DNA of 64,000 nt from Rhizobium sp. RCAM05350 (GCA_024426085.1 CP087973.1:1-64000), one strand, 5' to 3'. Positions 9,344-21,501 are shown, counted from the first letter of the stretch. Notes: generated by a model not told the origin, from the letters alone. Made by a program: numbers and translations.

Positions 9344-10488
9344 ATGATTTCAATGTCTTATGATCTGTCGAAATTGCCCATCTCCAGCCTCCTGCGGCCG
9401 ATTTCGGACGCCGGGTCGCGCTGGCGCGGCTCGACGAGCGCATCGCCCGTTCACCGATCGGCGCGGGCTGGATCGAACGCTCGCATTTTGCCGATGCAGC
9501 CGCCTCGCTGTGGATCGACGGCGAACTGGTGCATCTCGAGGACCTGGTGCTGCATGACGCCGGCGCCGATGTGCGCGCGCCGACGCATGACCTGACCATC
9601 GCCCGCGACGTGCTGCGTACGCGTCGGCGGATCGCATCGCAGCCGCCGCACTGGGCTTTGTCCGCCGACGGCATCCGCAGTCTGCGAGGCCAAGCGGCGA
9701 TGGCGGCGTCGGATGGCACCGCTGCGCTCAGCGAGGAAAAGCCGGCCGCCGACGGTCTGGTCGGAGGAGGGGAGGGGGAGAACGGCAATGTTGATGACAC
9801 TCGGTTGGACGACGAATTCGCTGCCATCGATGCGGTGCTCGCCCGATCGCACGCGGCGATCGAGCAGGCAAAGCAGCCAGGCCCCGCCACAAGTGCTCGG
9901 GCACGGGAAAAGGATGCGCTGATCTATGATCTCGACTGGGACGAGGACGAACGGTTGGAGGAGTGGCGCGGCGTGTTGCGGCAGGCCCAGGATTTTCCAG
10001 CGGTGCTGCAGGCGATCGTCGCCCTCGATGCTTGGAATGAATTGTCGGTGCTGCAGCATGCGGCCTGGCTAGGCCGGCCGCTGGCGGCATCACTGCTGCG
10101 TCAAGCTGGCCTGACGACCGGAGCGCATCTGGTGGCGATCAATCTCGGCCTGAAAACCGTACCGGTCGATCGACGTCGGCATCGTGACCGTGAAACCCGG
10201 TTGCTGGCCATTCTCGCCGGCATCATTGCCGCAGCCGATCTCGGCCTCAAGGAACACGACCGGCTTACCCTTGCCCTGCAATCGATGGAGCGCCGGCTGA
10301 TCGGCCGGCGCCAGACGTCAAAGCTGCCAGAGCTGATCGAGCTGGTGATGTCGCGGCCGCTGGTGTCAACCGGCATGATCTCAAAGGCGATTGGCGTGAC
10401 GCCGCAGGCGGCGCTGCGGATTATTGGCGATCTCGGCTTGCGGGAGATGACGGGGAGGGGAGGTTTCTGGGCCTGGGGAGTGCTATGA
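9344..10488 (+). CDS. RHE_PE00001-family protein (DUF1612 with C-terminal HTH)
   Basis: A family typical of rhizobial plasmids with no established function. It begins [20 protein letters not shown]; after a break near 9408 it continues [20 protein letters not shown], then [20 protein letters not shown], and ends with a helix-turn-helix ([20 protein letters not shown]). Corrected length is about 380 residues. The Fic/DUF1612-like layout with a DNA-binding tail suggests a regulator or plasmid maintenance role, which is inference. It is divergent from the recombinase and shares an upstream region with it. Confidence 0.75.
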
Positions 10489-10733
10489 CGCAGCTAGGAG
10501 TGGATGAAGTCGAAACCAATCTCTTGGCAAAGATGTGACCACGAGAATCGACTTGTTAATTGTTATGAACCGCCTTGGGGTCGGGACATTCGGAGACATG
10601 GGCATGAGCGAACTTGATAACGTTTTTCCGGTTGCTGACATCTCGAAAAAATCCCGAATGCGCAATTCACGGCCTTCGGTATGAAGAACCTTCATGAAAT
10701 CATCCCCATGGAACTGATGGTCTAGGTCAACAC

Positions 10734-11636
10734 ATGCAGTTGCCGAAGTATCACCACTATCTCCCGTCGTTCTACCAGTCTCGTTGGGCGTTGAGCGATC
10801 GACGGCTCCGCCGTTTCTCAAAGCCAAGGGATAAGATCGTAGCAAAATGGGTCTACCCTACCCAATCTGGCGGGGAAGATAACTTGTATTCAGATCCAGA
10901 AGCGACGCCCGACAAGGCTCAGGTGCTAGAGTCGGAGTTCATGTCGCCCTTGGACTCCCTCATGAGCCAGGCGCTTACGATGATCGAGATAGGTGACGCC
11001 ACGATCAACCGCGACCCGAAATTCCGTAGCGCGTGGTCTCGCTTCTTGATGTCACTGATGATGCGAATGCCGGACGACATCGAGGTCTTGAAAAGCGGAT
11101 TGGTCGAGGAGTGGACATTGGCGATTCCGGACTTGGAGCAAGTCTACTCAGCGAATAGGGAGGATGGCTGGCCAGAGACATTCCAAGAGTATCTTGCGCA
11201 CAGCCCCAACAGTTTCGCAAGCTGGGCGTCGTCCCTTATGCGGACGCTGATAGACCATCAAAACATTGGCGAATTGCTCAACAACATGCGTTGGTTCACG
11301 CGAGAGATCAACGGGAATGCGGAGTTTTTGACAAGTGATAGGCCGCTCATCACATGGTTCGACTTCGCCGAGCCCGATATGTACATAATTCTTCCAATCG
11401 GACCCAAGCGGGTGTTCGTCGCCGTCAACAATGTGGAAACTCAGCGACGTATCGAGACGCAGCCAGCGGAGGAGTGGGCCATCAACATCAATAAGTGTGT
11501 TGCCGGCGCGGCCAAGAAATTCGTGTTCGCCACCGATGATCGGCAGATGGAATTTGTAGACCAGCATTTTGGCAGCCGGCCGCGAACGACCCTTTTTCAA
11601 TATTTGCTACGCCATCGACGGAGAGCCAGAGGGTGA
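10734..11636 (+). CDS. DUF4238 domain protein
   Basis: An intact 300-residue protein. The N-terminal YHHYLPSFYQSRWA motif and the central FLTSDRPLI (ending in the SDxP pattern) mark the DUF4238 family. Its biochemical function is unknown, and members are often found among accessory and defence genes. No membrane segment is seen. The start ATG opens MQLPKYHHYLP, so the family motif lies at the extreme N-terminus and excludes later starts. It converges on the Abi_C-like gene. GC is lower than in the sulfur operons, consistent with separate acquisition. Confidence 0.75.
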   Translation: MQLPKYHHYLPSFYQSRWALSDRRLRRFSKPRDKIVAKWVYPTQSGGEDNLYSDPEATPDKAQVLESEFMSPLDSLMSQALTMIEIGDATINRDPKFRSAWSRFLMSLMMRMPDDIEVLKSGLVEEWTLAIPDLEQVYSANREDGWPETFQEYLAHSPNSFASWASSLMRTLIDHQNIGELLNNMRWFTREINGNAEFLTSDRPLITWFDFAEPDMYIILPIGPKRVFVAVNNVETQRRIETQPAEEWAININKCVAGAAKKFVFATDDRQMEFVDQHFGSRPRTTLFQYLLRHRRRARG

Positions 11637-11685
11637 CAACAGCCCGCTTTCGGCTGGCTCGCTCACTGTCGCCGGGAGCTAGCGC

Positions 11686-12584
11686 TCAGCTAGTTCCCGT
11701 CGACACGTCACTCAGAGGAAGTTTTCGTCCGGGATACCGCAGCTGCCATGTCTCTATGACGAATAGTGCGATTGCGGAAGCCGAATGGATTGCGAGCTTT
11801 GCGATGCGGGGATCGATGCGACGAAACCCCTTCTCTTTGCCATGAGCACCCCCGACATGGGTGCGAAGAGAGCCTATGCCTTGGACCGACGTCACCAGGC
11901 CAGAAAGCACGGCCTTAACATCATTTACAATCTCGGGGGCCACGCCTTCTTTGTGGGGTCGAGGCCGAGCGGATCTCGCACAGCTCGATAGAGTCCCGAG
12001 ATATCCTGCTTGGTAGGAAATTCGATGTCCAGTTCGACGAGGATCGATCTACAGACGCTTTCGACCACAGCACAAGCCGCCGTCACCACGATCTCGGGAT
12101 CTGTGGAAGCCGCTCGCAAGGCGCGATCAAGATCGCGTCTTACAGTATCGAAGTCGATGCCAGCGGCCATGGCGGATAGCTCGCCTGTAACTGCAGCAGT
12201 CTCGGCTATTGCGATGAGGCGCATCGTCCTTCCCGCAGGCTCAAGCTTTAGACCGTCAAAGAATAGGTGTTTGTTTAGATGCTCAACGACTGCAGCGTGG
12301 CGATCAGGCTCTTTGATGAAGTCCCGAGGATCCGCGGCACCCTCGATAATCCGCCGCAGCAAGTCCTCATTGTCTATAAAGTTGGCCTCGCGGATCGCTG
12401 TCTTGGTCGTGGGGAGTCGGCTCTCGCCTTCAACCCCAAACGAGATGCCATAGTTTTTGAACCAAGCTTCAAGCCGCCAGGCCTGTCGATAAATACCGAT
12501 GGACGGCTCAACCCCGTTCGCTGAGCCCCCAGAAATGATCTCAGCAAGGGCATCGATGGATTGGTCGGATAAATCGATTCGCAT
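11686..12584 (-). CDS. Abortive-infection-type protein (Abi_C domain)
   Basis: About 300 residues. The C-terminal third matches the Abi_C pattern: TAACAVVESVCRSILVEL, ISGLYRAVRDPLGLDP, EIVNDVKAVLSGLVTSVQGI, then LRTHVGGAHGKEKG and a final helix with FVIETW. The N-terminal half (YRQAWRLEAWFKNYGISFGV, FIDNEDLLRRIIEG) is unassigned. A one-base break near 11945 separates the halves; repaired, the protein runs to 11686. Abi_C proteins are associated with phage defence and other abortive-infection-like functions, mechanism unknown. It lies 138 bases downstream of the AddA-like gene on the same strand, so co-transcription is possible. Confidence 0.7.
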
Positions 12585-12722
12585 TGTCGAATGTTACCAT
12601 ACTATCTCGACGCCACCCTTCGCTCTGGTTTCAGGCGACTGGGAAGAGGCTCCTTAGTGCTCCATTCGTCGCGGCTGGAGCCAACGAGGGGTAGAGTCGG
12701 CGTTCGGCTCCGGCGACGCAAC

Positions 12723-15700
12723 CTAGATACTTTTATTTTCAACCCAGATAATTTCGCCGCTGGTGAGGTAAACAACGGCACCCCCATTGGCCTGGGTCGC
12801 CGTAATATAGTCGCGTAGCTGTTGAGCGTGCGCCTTGCGTACGGCGGACGTCGGGTTCACGTCCGATTTCCAGTCGATTGCGGTGTCGATACCTTGATCG
12901 CTGATAGCCAGGGCATCGGCGCGACCGGCGAGAAGAATGTGCCCGTCCGCCGCCCAGACCGGCATCTCAGGCACGAGACGAGGCCGCAGATCAGCAATTG
13001 CAGGCAAAGAAAGCGTACGAAGCGCAGCTGCTGCCATTTCGTTGGGATCGGGCCGCGTTCGATCATCGTCGGTGTCGTGCGCAAGCTGCTCGAGCAGTAA
13101 GCGGGCGCGGGCGGTGGTCGTCGTTAGTTCATCCACGAGCTCGCCGGTCAGTAGCTCTTCCATAAGCTTATGTAGGATCACGCCGCGCCGAGCGCCGGCG
13201 CCTGCGATTTCAAGACGCTCCGCTTGGCTATCTAGGGTGACCACGCCGTCGAGAGAATCTCCGAGACGATCACCGTCATGTTCGCTCGGTCTGCGCCAGA
13301 CAAGAGGCGGTGAACTGGCTTCGACGAAGCGTTGTTCGCCCGTAAAAATATCAGCCGATTGCTCGTTCGGCTGAGAGGCGCCTGAACGGTTTGCCAGTGG
13401 CGTGAATGAAGAAAGATCCAGCTCGGGGACTTCAAGCTGGCGAAGATTGACAGAGCTGAACCACGAATCCTTTGACGCTTGGGGGATATGGGGAAGGATC
13501 AGAAGGTTTCGCGCCCGTGTGCTCGCCACGTACCAAATTCTCTCGCGTTGATTGGCCTCTTCGAGGCCCTCCGCCCGCGCGCCGCAGCCAGCTCCGGAGG
13601 CGCGACGCCACCGATCATCCAATGCAGGCTGTTGTCGGATTGCCTGTGGACGAACTGGTCCGGACGATAGAGCTCCGTCGTCGAATTGACCGGAATGACG
13701 ACTGGCCATTCCAACCCTTTTGCACTGTGGATCGTGACAATCTCGACCGCATACTCCGCAGCGTCGATGCGACCCTCCGATGCTCTGGCCTTGCGCTCCC
13801 AGTCAGATTGAAGATCGCGAACGAAAGCGCGTAGGCCGGCAACGCCGTAGCTGCGAGCTTTTTCAATCAGCGCATCCAGGTTGGCGAGGGCTCAGGGCGT
13901 TCCGGTTGCCATGGCGCGCCGCAATGATGACGCGGGCGTTCAGGCGCTCGATGGCTTCGGCAAGGATCAGGCTTGGGGAGGCGACAGCCGCTTTGCGTCG
14001 CAAGCTTTGCAGCAATATGAGAATTTCCTTGGCAAGCGGATGCTGCACCAAGTCGGGATCTGTGCGCACGGTAAAGAAGATCTGAGCCGTCCCATCTGCG
14101 GAGAGGGCGGTGGTAATGTCGAGCAGCTCCTGTTCGCTCAGCCCAACCAGCGGGCCGCGCATGAAAGCGCCGAAGGCGAACGTATCCGAAGAATCTGCCA
14201 GCACCCTCACAAGGGCCAAGACATCCTGCGTTTCTTGCCGTCGCATTAAGGTCTGGCCAGCTTGCGATGAGACTGCGAGGCCACGCTGTTCGAGGGCTCG
14301 TTCATAGCGCCAAAGCTCAGTATGACCGGGTGATAGAAGCGCGATGTCACCGGCTTTCAGGGGCGTGCGCGTGTTGTCTGCTCGCAGAATTGGCAGATTT
14401 CCGACCAACGCTGCGCAGATATCCGCGACCCTTTCCGCTTCGGCTTCCCGAAACATCTCCGCGTAAATGCGCTCGACGGTAGGGATCTCAATCGTAGAAC
14501 GTGTCACACAGGGCAGCGGCTGCGACACGTCGGACAGTGTGGGAGCAAGCGCGACATATCAGGGGTTGCGACGGCTTCTGCAAAAACCGGTTCGAAGCAT
14601 GCATTGACGTGATGGATGATCGGACTAAGCGATCGAAAATTGGCCGTAACCTCGATAACTGCTCCGCCATTCTGGCCTCGGATCAATCTGCTGCAAAGCT
14701 CGTAGGCCTCGATATCGGCGCCGCGAAAGCGATAGATCGCCTGCTTCGGATCGCCCACGAGGAAAAGCGCTCCGGCGCAGCCGCGCGGCCTCCCAATGCG
14801 TCGGGCGTTCGGCGGTTGCAGCAATCAAGAATAGGATCTCACTTTGAATGCGGTCCGTGTCCTGAAATTCGTCGACCAGAATATATCGATAGCGCCGCCC
14901 AACTGCCTGCCGAACTTCTTCGTGTGATCGCACTTGAGGGACTGAACGTGAACTATCAGATCGTCGAAAATCCAATATTGCCGCAGCGCGCTTGCAGGGC
15001 GCGATAGCTCTCCAGGAGTTGGTCAAGCGAGCCTGATAGCGAACAGATGAGCGTGCTCGCGATGTGGCCAATGAGCTGGCTCCACGCGTCGTTGACCGCT
15101 TCGAACAGCGCCCGCCCTGAATCGTTGCCAACATCATTCGTGTGGGCGCCAAAACCGCGGGCTGCCTCGTCATAGGGCTTGAGCTGCAATCCCTTCCGTC
15201 CAAACAACCGGCCGGACCCTGGATCGCAGAGTTGCCACAGCGAGCGGAAATCCGGATCGCCCGTGAAGCAGCCTTGGTAGCGCGTCGCCAGCCTCCCGAG
15301 TTCCTGTGCGATTTCTCGCGTCCACCCTTCTTCCCCGATGCTTGCCCTCCATCGCTCGAAGTCGTCGACCGCCTGGACGAAGTCGACGTCGGGCCGCAAG
15401 TCTTGGGGAGGTGAGATCGGCTGAGCATCTGGGTGCTTTCGCCGCAGCACTGCAAGTTCGCGGACGAGTTCGACCACTTGGAGCGGAATTTGCTCCGCCA
15501 AGACAACGATCGGATTGTCCTCTGAGGCGTCAATCGCAAGCTGGCGTGAGAACCACGCCGATAATTCTGCCATAAACAAATTGTCAGCGACGGTTGCATC
15601 GGCGATGCGAGCGCCAGGATCGAGGCCGGCTTCGACGCCGTGGCTGCGAATGATCGCCTGACAGAAACCGTGGATGGTCGTCGTGGTCAACTCGTCGAGT

Positions 15701-16016
15701 TGCGTCGATGCGGTGGCAAGCGCGCTTCGCTGCAACTCGGAGAGGCCCAGCGGGATGACTGCTTTCAGGAAAGCGGGAACCTCTCCCGCAAGCAGGACGT
15801 CGACAGTCTCCTTGATACGCGCGGCGAGTTGGCTTGCCGCTAATTCAGTAAAGGTGATCGCGGCGATTTCGCCGGGGATGAACCTGCGGCGAGCATCATC
15901 GCCACGCGCCCTGCCATGAGCGATGTTTTTCCGGTTCCCGCAGCCGCTTCCACAAGCAGAATGGAAGAGAAGTCTGTCATCGCCCGGCAACGATTGTCCT
16001 GATCGACGAGCGTCAT
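12723..16016 (-). CDS. AddA/RecB-like helicase-nuclease (UvrD fold plus PD-(D/E)XK nuclease), frame-broken
   Basis: A superfamily-1 DNA helicase joined to a RecB-type nuclease, about 1,090 residues after repair. Walker A is AAAGTGKTSL around residue 30, motif Ia ITFTELAASQLAARI, then LTTTTIHGFCQAIIRS, motif II LVDEFQDTD, motif III GDPKQAIYRFRGADI, motif V KGLEWPVVIPV and motif VI WYVASTRARNLL. The C-terminal nuclease has GRADAL, IDWKSDV and QLRDY, the RecB active-site order. At least six single-base breaks interrupt it (near 15895, 14960, 14700, 14520, 13880 and 13560). Its ATG overlaps the stop of the AddB-like gene as ATGA, so the two are translationally coupled. It differs from an ordinary chromosomal AddA by its location among accessory genes. 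Confidence 0.8.
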
Positions 16017-18662
16017 GTTGAGGCACTCCAGAGCTTATTGAGCTGCTGGTTAGCCGCGCGGAATTCGGAGGCTTTGCGCCGAAGATAGCTTTCAGCGATC
16101 TGCTGGAAGCGCAAGGCGCATGTCATCATAGAAGGCGTCTTTCTCCCAGCGGGGCGCAATCCGCCCGCTGCGCAAGATTATTGTAGCCGCTGAGAGGTAG
16201 CCCTTGGCGTGCGTGATCGCGTCATCGAGTTCATCCCCCTTGAGCTCGAAGGTTGCCGGGTCATCCGCCAGATAAATCAAACGTGCGACCACTGTTCTCA
16301 CCTCAGGTAGCAGGGTCCTGACCGCAATTGCGTAAAGCACGCGCTGCAACTCGCGCCCTTGTCCAAGCGTGATGCGTTGGGTTTTTGGAGGTGGCTTGAT
16401 GCTCTTGTAGTCTGTGATCCGCGCGGCGTCGCCGGTCGCGGAATATCCAGCCGGTCCATCCGACCGCCGAAGACCAAGCCGGTTGGCTCAATAGGTACCG
16501 CGAACGTTGCGTTCCATGGCACTTGTTCCGTTACCGGATTGATTTGGCCGAAGGGCACCTCCGTCCAGCTTCTCGTGTCGGATCGCACCGGATCGTCGGA
16601 GGCGAGGCCCTTGGCCGTTCTGCGCGCCGCTTCATTCACGGTATGGCGCCAGAGGATCGACGGCGGGACTGACCGTTGCAACGGCCATGCGGTAAGGACA
16701 GCCGCTGAGGCGTCTTCGATTGCCGCCGCAATTTCGTCTGCGCTCGCACGCGCAAACCCTGGCGCGGGTTCCAGCGCCGTGATTGCACCGCTGATCAACT
16801 CATGCACGAGCTCGCCGAACGACGTTGGATTGAGCTGCAGCGGTTCGGGCTCTTGCCGCGCCGAGCGCCAGCCCAATGCGTATCGCCAAACAAATCCGAG
16901 TGGGTCACGCAGCAGGCGCTGCATTGAGGTTGTCGACTGGACCCGCGCCAAGGCCGCCTCGATTGCCGGGTGATTGGCGTTCGCCAATCCATCATGTGCG
17001 GTGAGATCCGCACGCCATTGCCAATTACGCCAGCAGAGCTGAGCCTGCCGCACATGGGCGAGCTGCCCGGCGTCGCGGGCGCGAGCCAGCAGCCTGTCGG
17101 CTTCGCTGAAGGCGTGTTCTGGTACGCGGTCACGTTTGTGAATGACTGAGTCGCCCGGCCATAGGGTGCTTGGAGAAAGCTGGCCGCCTCTGGCGTTCCG
17201 CTGCGCTCGCGACAAGACAAGTAGCTCATGAGTTTGTGCCCTTATGATTTCGAAATGAAGGCGATCTCGCTCGGCGGTGCTGACCGGATGCAGCTTACGG
17301 CGATCAAGCATATGATGCGGGATTAGCGGGTCGTCATGATCCGCACGTGGCCAGGATCGGCTGGTGAATCCGAACAGACGTGTGAACGGTCGCGGGCACG
17401 ACACCAGGTGGGATGCCGGGCACCACACAACGCTGTTGGCCGGTTCGCGTTGATCTGCGACGCGTAAAGATTGCAGCGACAGCGCAATTGCGTGCGGTGG
17501 AGCGCTTCGCAACGCCTCTTCCCACATCGTCAGACTGGCACCGCTCAATAGCCGTGTGCCGGCTTCACTCCCAGCATCTGGTCCTCGGGCAAGGAGCTCG
17601 ATGATCGGCAGAAGAATTTGCTCGGCGAGTTCGGCAGCAGCCCGCCGGGGCCTGGCGGCGGTCATCGCCTCGCGCCATTGATCAAGCGTTCGTAGAGCTG
17701 CCCCTCTCGGAATACCAGCGAACCAGTCATCGGGAATCGAGCTGGCGAACGGCCGCGCCGGAAGGCGCCGGATAAGACGCCAGACGCGTTCCTGGGTGAG
17801 ACCATTGCCAAGGACATCCGCGAGGGCAGCGCAGGTCTGACCGTCCGCTGTGCTCAGTGCCGGAACGCCATGCGAAAAATGGACCGGCAGCGCCGCACTT
17901 CGGGCATAGGCAAGAAAGTGGTCGTCCCAGTCTTGCGTCGAAGTCGCTGCGATAGCGATGTCCTGCGCCTTGACCTCGCCCGTCGATAGCAGCCGCCTAG
18001 CCCATCTCAGGGCCTCTATGACCTCTGACTTCTGATCGGCGCTCGCTTCGGCGGAGGTGCGAGCGGCGCCAATGGTTGCGGTCTTACGGATCGTGCCGCC
18101 GAACCAGGGCTGCTCGATACCCTCCGGCATGTCCCAAGACAGCTCGGTGACGTGCGCGACCGCAATGAGAAGCGGGCGCCAAACCGGATCAACCTCCACG
18201 ATTCCGGCGAGTGTGATCGGTCCCAGCAGGGCGCGCGTGACCGGCGCGTCTGACGGCGGCGTCGCGAAGGTCGCGCGGCAGCAGATGGGTGGCCGGTATG
18301 CTCTCACGGATTCGCGCCTCAATCAGGGCAAGGTCGTGGAACCGTGCTGCTTCGTGCGCGAGTGAGGCTAAGTCCAGGTCCGTCCGCCAGACCGAATCGA
18401 GCGATTGAAGGACCGCCCGTGGCATGCCCGGTAAACCTGCAATGTCACCAACATCCTGAAACCCGCCAGCGGCAAGTGCCGCCTGAATCGCTGGGTAAAG
18501 CACGTCGGTCCCCGCGGGCGTCGTAAACCCGCCGACAAGACGACTGGCGAGAAGGGGAAGCGTCAGGATTTCATGGCCGATGGCACCACTCATGGCGGCT
18601 GCAGCGCGAGCACTGCGCAAAGCTAGCAAACCGTCGACGATGTGGGTGGCGCGAGTGATCAT
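16013..18662 (-). CDS. AddB-like inactive-helicase/PD-(D/E)XK nuclease partner, frame-broken
   Basis: An 880-residue partner of the AddA-like protein. The N-terminus MITRATHIVDGLLALRSARA lacks an intact Walker A, as expected for AddB-type subunits. The middle contains HVTELSWDMP, FGFTSRSWPR and RLHFEIIRAQTHELLVLS. The C-terminal nuclease domain has FGELVHELI, FGGRMDRLDI, a frame-shifted DYKS-type motif and a QRVLYAIAV segment. Breaks occur near 18240, 16440 and 16110. In the repaired frame the end is QQLNKLWSAST with a TGA overlapping the next ATG. AddAB-like pairs process double-strand ends and can degrade foreign linear DNA. The role here is inferred. Confidence 0.75.
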
Positions 18663-18889
18663 TTGGATACTTTACGCTATTGTTCAACCGAGTCTCGATC
18701 ATTACCCAGACTCTCGATCTGCTGAAATACAAGGTCAATAAAGGCCTGCGGTACCGGGGAGTGAAATGCGTCTAAGCTGTTGATTTCCACGCGGAACTGA
18801 GCCGGGTAGACGCATAATTTCCATTGAGATTTGAGCCATGTGACCTTTTCCCCAACGCGGTTTGCGGCGGGGGCAACGGAGTGATCCAC

Positions 18890-20423
18890 ATGGGACTTTT
18901 AAACATCATCCGGCGGATGGCGCTGCGAGAGAAGCAGTCGATCCGCGAGATCAGTCGGCGAACTGGACTGTCGCGCAATACCATCACGAAGTATTTGAAC
19001 GCTGGCACGATCGAACCGAAGTTTACGATACCGGAACGACCGAGCAAGCTTGACCCTTTTGCGGACAAGCTGGCGGGTTGGCTGAAGACCGAAGCCGGTA
19101 AGTCGCGCAAGCAGCGCAGGACGCTGAAGCAGCTTCATGCCGATCTGGTGGCTCTCGGCTTTACCGGCTCCTACGGTCGGGTAGCGGCTTTTGCGCGTGA
19201 TTGGCGGGCGGATCGGCAACGTGAACAACAGACCACGGGGCGCGGCATATTCGTTCCGCTGTTTTTCCGTCCGGGAGAGGCATTCCAGTTTGACTGGAGC
19301 GAGGATTATGCAGTGCTGGGCGGCGAGCGCACGAAGCTGCAGGTCGCACATATCAAGCTATCGCACAGTCGGGCTTTTCTGGTCAGGGCCTACCTGCTGC
19401 AAACGCACGAGATGCTCTTCGATGCCCATTGGCATGGATTCCGTGTGTTCGGCGGCGTGCCTGGTCGCGGTATCTACGACAACATGAAGACGGCGGTCGA
19501 TCGCGTCGGTCGCGGCAAGGAGCGGCAGGTCAATATCCGCTTTCTCGCGATGACGAACCATTACGTCTTCGAGCCGGAGTTCTGCAATCCCCGCCGCGGG
19601 CTGGGAGAAGGGTCAGGTCGAGAAGAACGTGCAAGATGCCCGTCCACGCCTGTGGCAACTGATGCCAAGCTTCCCGGATCCGGCAGCGCTGAACGCCTGG
19701 CTGGAACAGCATTGCCAGGAACTGTGGCGCGAGACTGCACACAACACGTTGCCCGGCACGATCGCAGACGTCTGGGCCGCAGAACAGGCCGCGTTGATGG
19801 CACTGCCTCCCGCTTTTGACGGCTTCGTCGAGCAAAGCAAGCGCGTCTCGCCCACCTGCTTGATCACCTTCGAGCGTAATCGCTACAGCGTGCCTGCGTC
19901 TTTTGCGAACCGGCCCGTAAGCCTGCGGATTTATCCAGACCGATTGGTCGTTGCGGCCGAGGGCAGTATCCTTTGCGAACACGCGCGGGTTATTGAACGT
20001 AGCCACGACAAGCTGCCGCGGACGATCTACGACTGGCGGCATTATCTTGCCGTCATCCAACGCAAGCCCGGCGCTTTACGCAATGGCGCGCCGTTTGTGG
20101 AATTGCCGCCGGCCTTCAGGCAGTTGCAGGACCAGATGCTTCGCCGCCCCGGCGGTGATCGTGAGATGGTCGACATCCTTGCCCTCGTCCTTCAGCACGA
20201 CGAACAGGTCGTACTCCGTGCTGTGGAACTGGCCTTGGATGCGGGCGTGGCAACCAAAACGCATGTGCTAAACCTGCTGCACCGGCTGGTCGACGGCAAG
20301 ACCACCGACGGTCCCGACATCGATACGCCACAGGCGCTGACCTTACTGCGTGAACCCAAAGCCAATGTAGAACGCTATGATGGCCTGCGCGCCCAGATCG
20401 CAGGAGGCCGTCATGCGTCATGA
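18890..20423 (+). CDS. istA: IS21 transposase IstA
   Basis: A DDE transposase. It begins [20 protein letters not shown], an HTH with [20 protein letters not shown] at residues about 17-36. The catalytic core is marked by [11 protein letters not shown] (first Asp), [13 protein letters not shown] (second Asp) and [13 protein letters not shown] (Glu). Residues in the last motif appear only after removing one C from a CCCC run at about 19590, where the frame breaks; unrepaired, the Glu would be lost. The start at 18890 was chosen over one 66 bases upstream because the family begins MGLLNI. It overlaps istB by 11 bases. Confidence 0.9.
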
Positions 20424-21207
20424 TCCTGCCAGCGCCGCCGTCGTCATCATGCTACGCAGCCTGAAGATGTACGGCATGGCCCAAGCCGTCACGGATCCGA
20501 TCGAGCAAGGCGCTCCAGCCTTTGATGCGGCCGTACCAATCCTGTCCCAGTTGCTGAAGGCCGAATTGGCCGAACGTGAAGTGCGCTCTATCGCCTATCA
20601 CATGAAGGCTGCCCGTTTCCCGGCTTACAAAGACCTCTCCGGTTTCGACTTCGCCGCCAGCGAGATCAATGAAGCGACGGTGCGTCAATTGCATCGATGT
20701 GAGTTCATGGACGGGGCGCAGAACGTTGTGCTTATCGGCGGGCCGGGAACAGGCAAAACCCACATTGCGACCGCCCTTGGCGTCCAGGCCATCGAGCATC
20801 ACCGCCGAAAGGTCCGCTTCTTCTCCACGATCGAATTGGTCAATGCGCTTGAGCAGGAGAAGGCCAAGGGTAAGGCAGGTCAGATCGCTGAGACCTTGGT
20901 CCGGCTCGACCTATTGATCCTTGATGAGTTGGGATACCTGCCGTTCAGCGCGTCCGGCGGTGCGCTGCTCTTCCACCTGCTCAGCAAACTCTACGAGCGG
21001 ACCAGCGTGGTCATCACCACCAATCTCAGCTTCAGCGAATGGGCCAGTGTCTTTGGCGACGCCAAGATGACGACCGCTCTCCTCGATCGCCTGACCCACC
21101 GTTGTCATATTCTGGAAACCGGAAACGACAGCTTTCGCTTCAAAGCCAGCTCAGCCGTCGCTGCCCAAACGAAAAGGGAAACAAGCAATGCCTTGACCAA
21201 AACCTGA
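20413..21207 (+). CDS. istB: IS21 helper ATPase IstB
   Basis: A DnaC-like AAA+ ATPase that assists IstA in target choice and transposition. It has Walker [15 protein letters not shown], Walker [13 protein letters not shown] and sensor [18 protein letters not shown], with the conserved C-terminal [15 protein letters not shown]. Intact, 264 residues. The ATG at 20413 ([10 protein letters not shown]) was chosen because it overlaps the istA end in the usual way; an in-frame ATG at 20377 lies deeper in istA. Confidence 0.95.
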   Translation: MRHDPASAAVVIMLRSLKMYGMAQAVTDPIEQGAPAFDAAVPILSQLLKAELAEREVRSIAYHMKAARFPAYKDLSGFDFAASEINEATVRQLHRCEFMDGAQNVVLIGGPGTGKTHIATALGVQAIEHHRRKVRFFSTIELVNALEQEKAKGKAGQIAETLVRLDLLILDELGYLPFSASGGALLFHLLSKLYERTSVVITTNLSFSEWASVFGDAKMTTALLDRLTHRCHILETGNDSFRFKASSAVAAQTKRETSNALTKT

Positions 21208-21501
21208 TCAGAAAATCATACTCAGAAGTGGCTCACTTCTCGATGGAAAACCCGGCTCAGTTCCGCGTGGAAATCAACATGTTGAGTTTTTGGGAATCTG
21301 CGGGTTGTTGGTTCGATTCCGTTCAAGGCGACCAATGAGGGAGATAGGTCGTGTAAACGTCGTCGATACTGCTAAAATTCGCCTTAGGTCGAGTAATCGG
21401 CTTTGTCCGGATTTTTAGCCTGTGACTTTGAGGGCGAACCGAGCGATGGGCATTGAGCGGTTCGTCCATCCGGCTCCTTGCCCTAGCCGAGCAGTCCGGT
21501 C

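Larger units (their letters stand above)
18778..21279. mobile_element. IS21-family insertion sequence
   Basis: A 2.5 kb element with perfect 29-base terminal inverted repeats (18778-18806 and 21251-21279) starting TGTTGATTTCCACGCGGAAC and ending in CA. It carries istA and istB overlapping in the family order. The flanking bases do not show an obvious direct repeat, so a target duplication is missing or has been lost. It sits 115 bases upstream of the AddB-like gene and may have displaced its promoter. Confidence 0.95.

Noticed and set aside
16298..18322. 674-codon frame as a complete protein
   Set aside because: It is only the middle of the AddB-like gene; family sequence continues in other frames on both sides.
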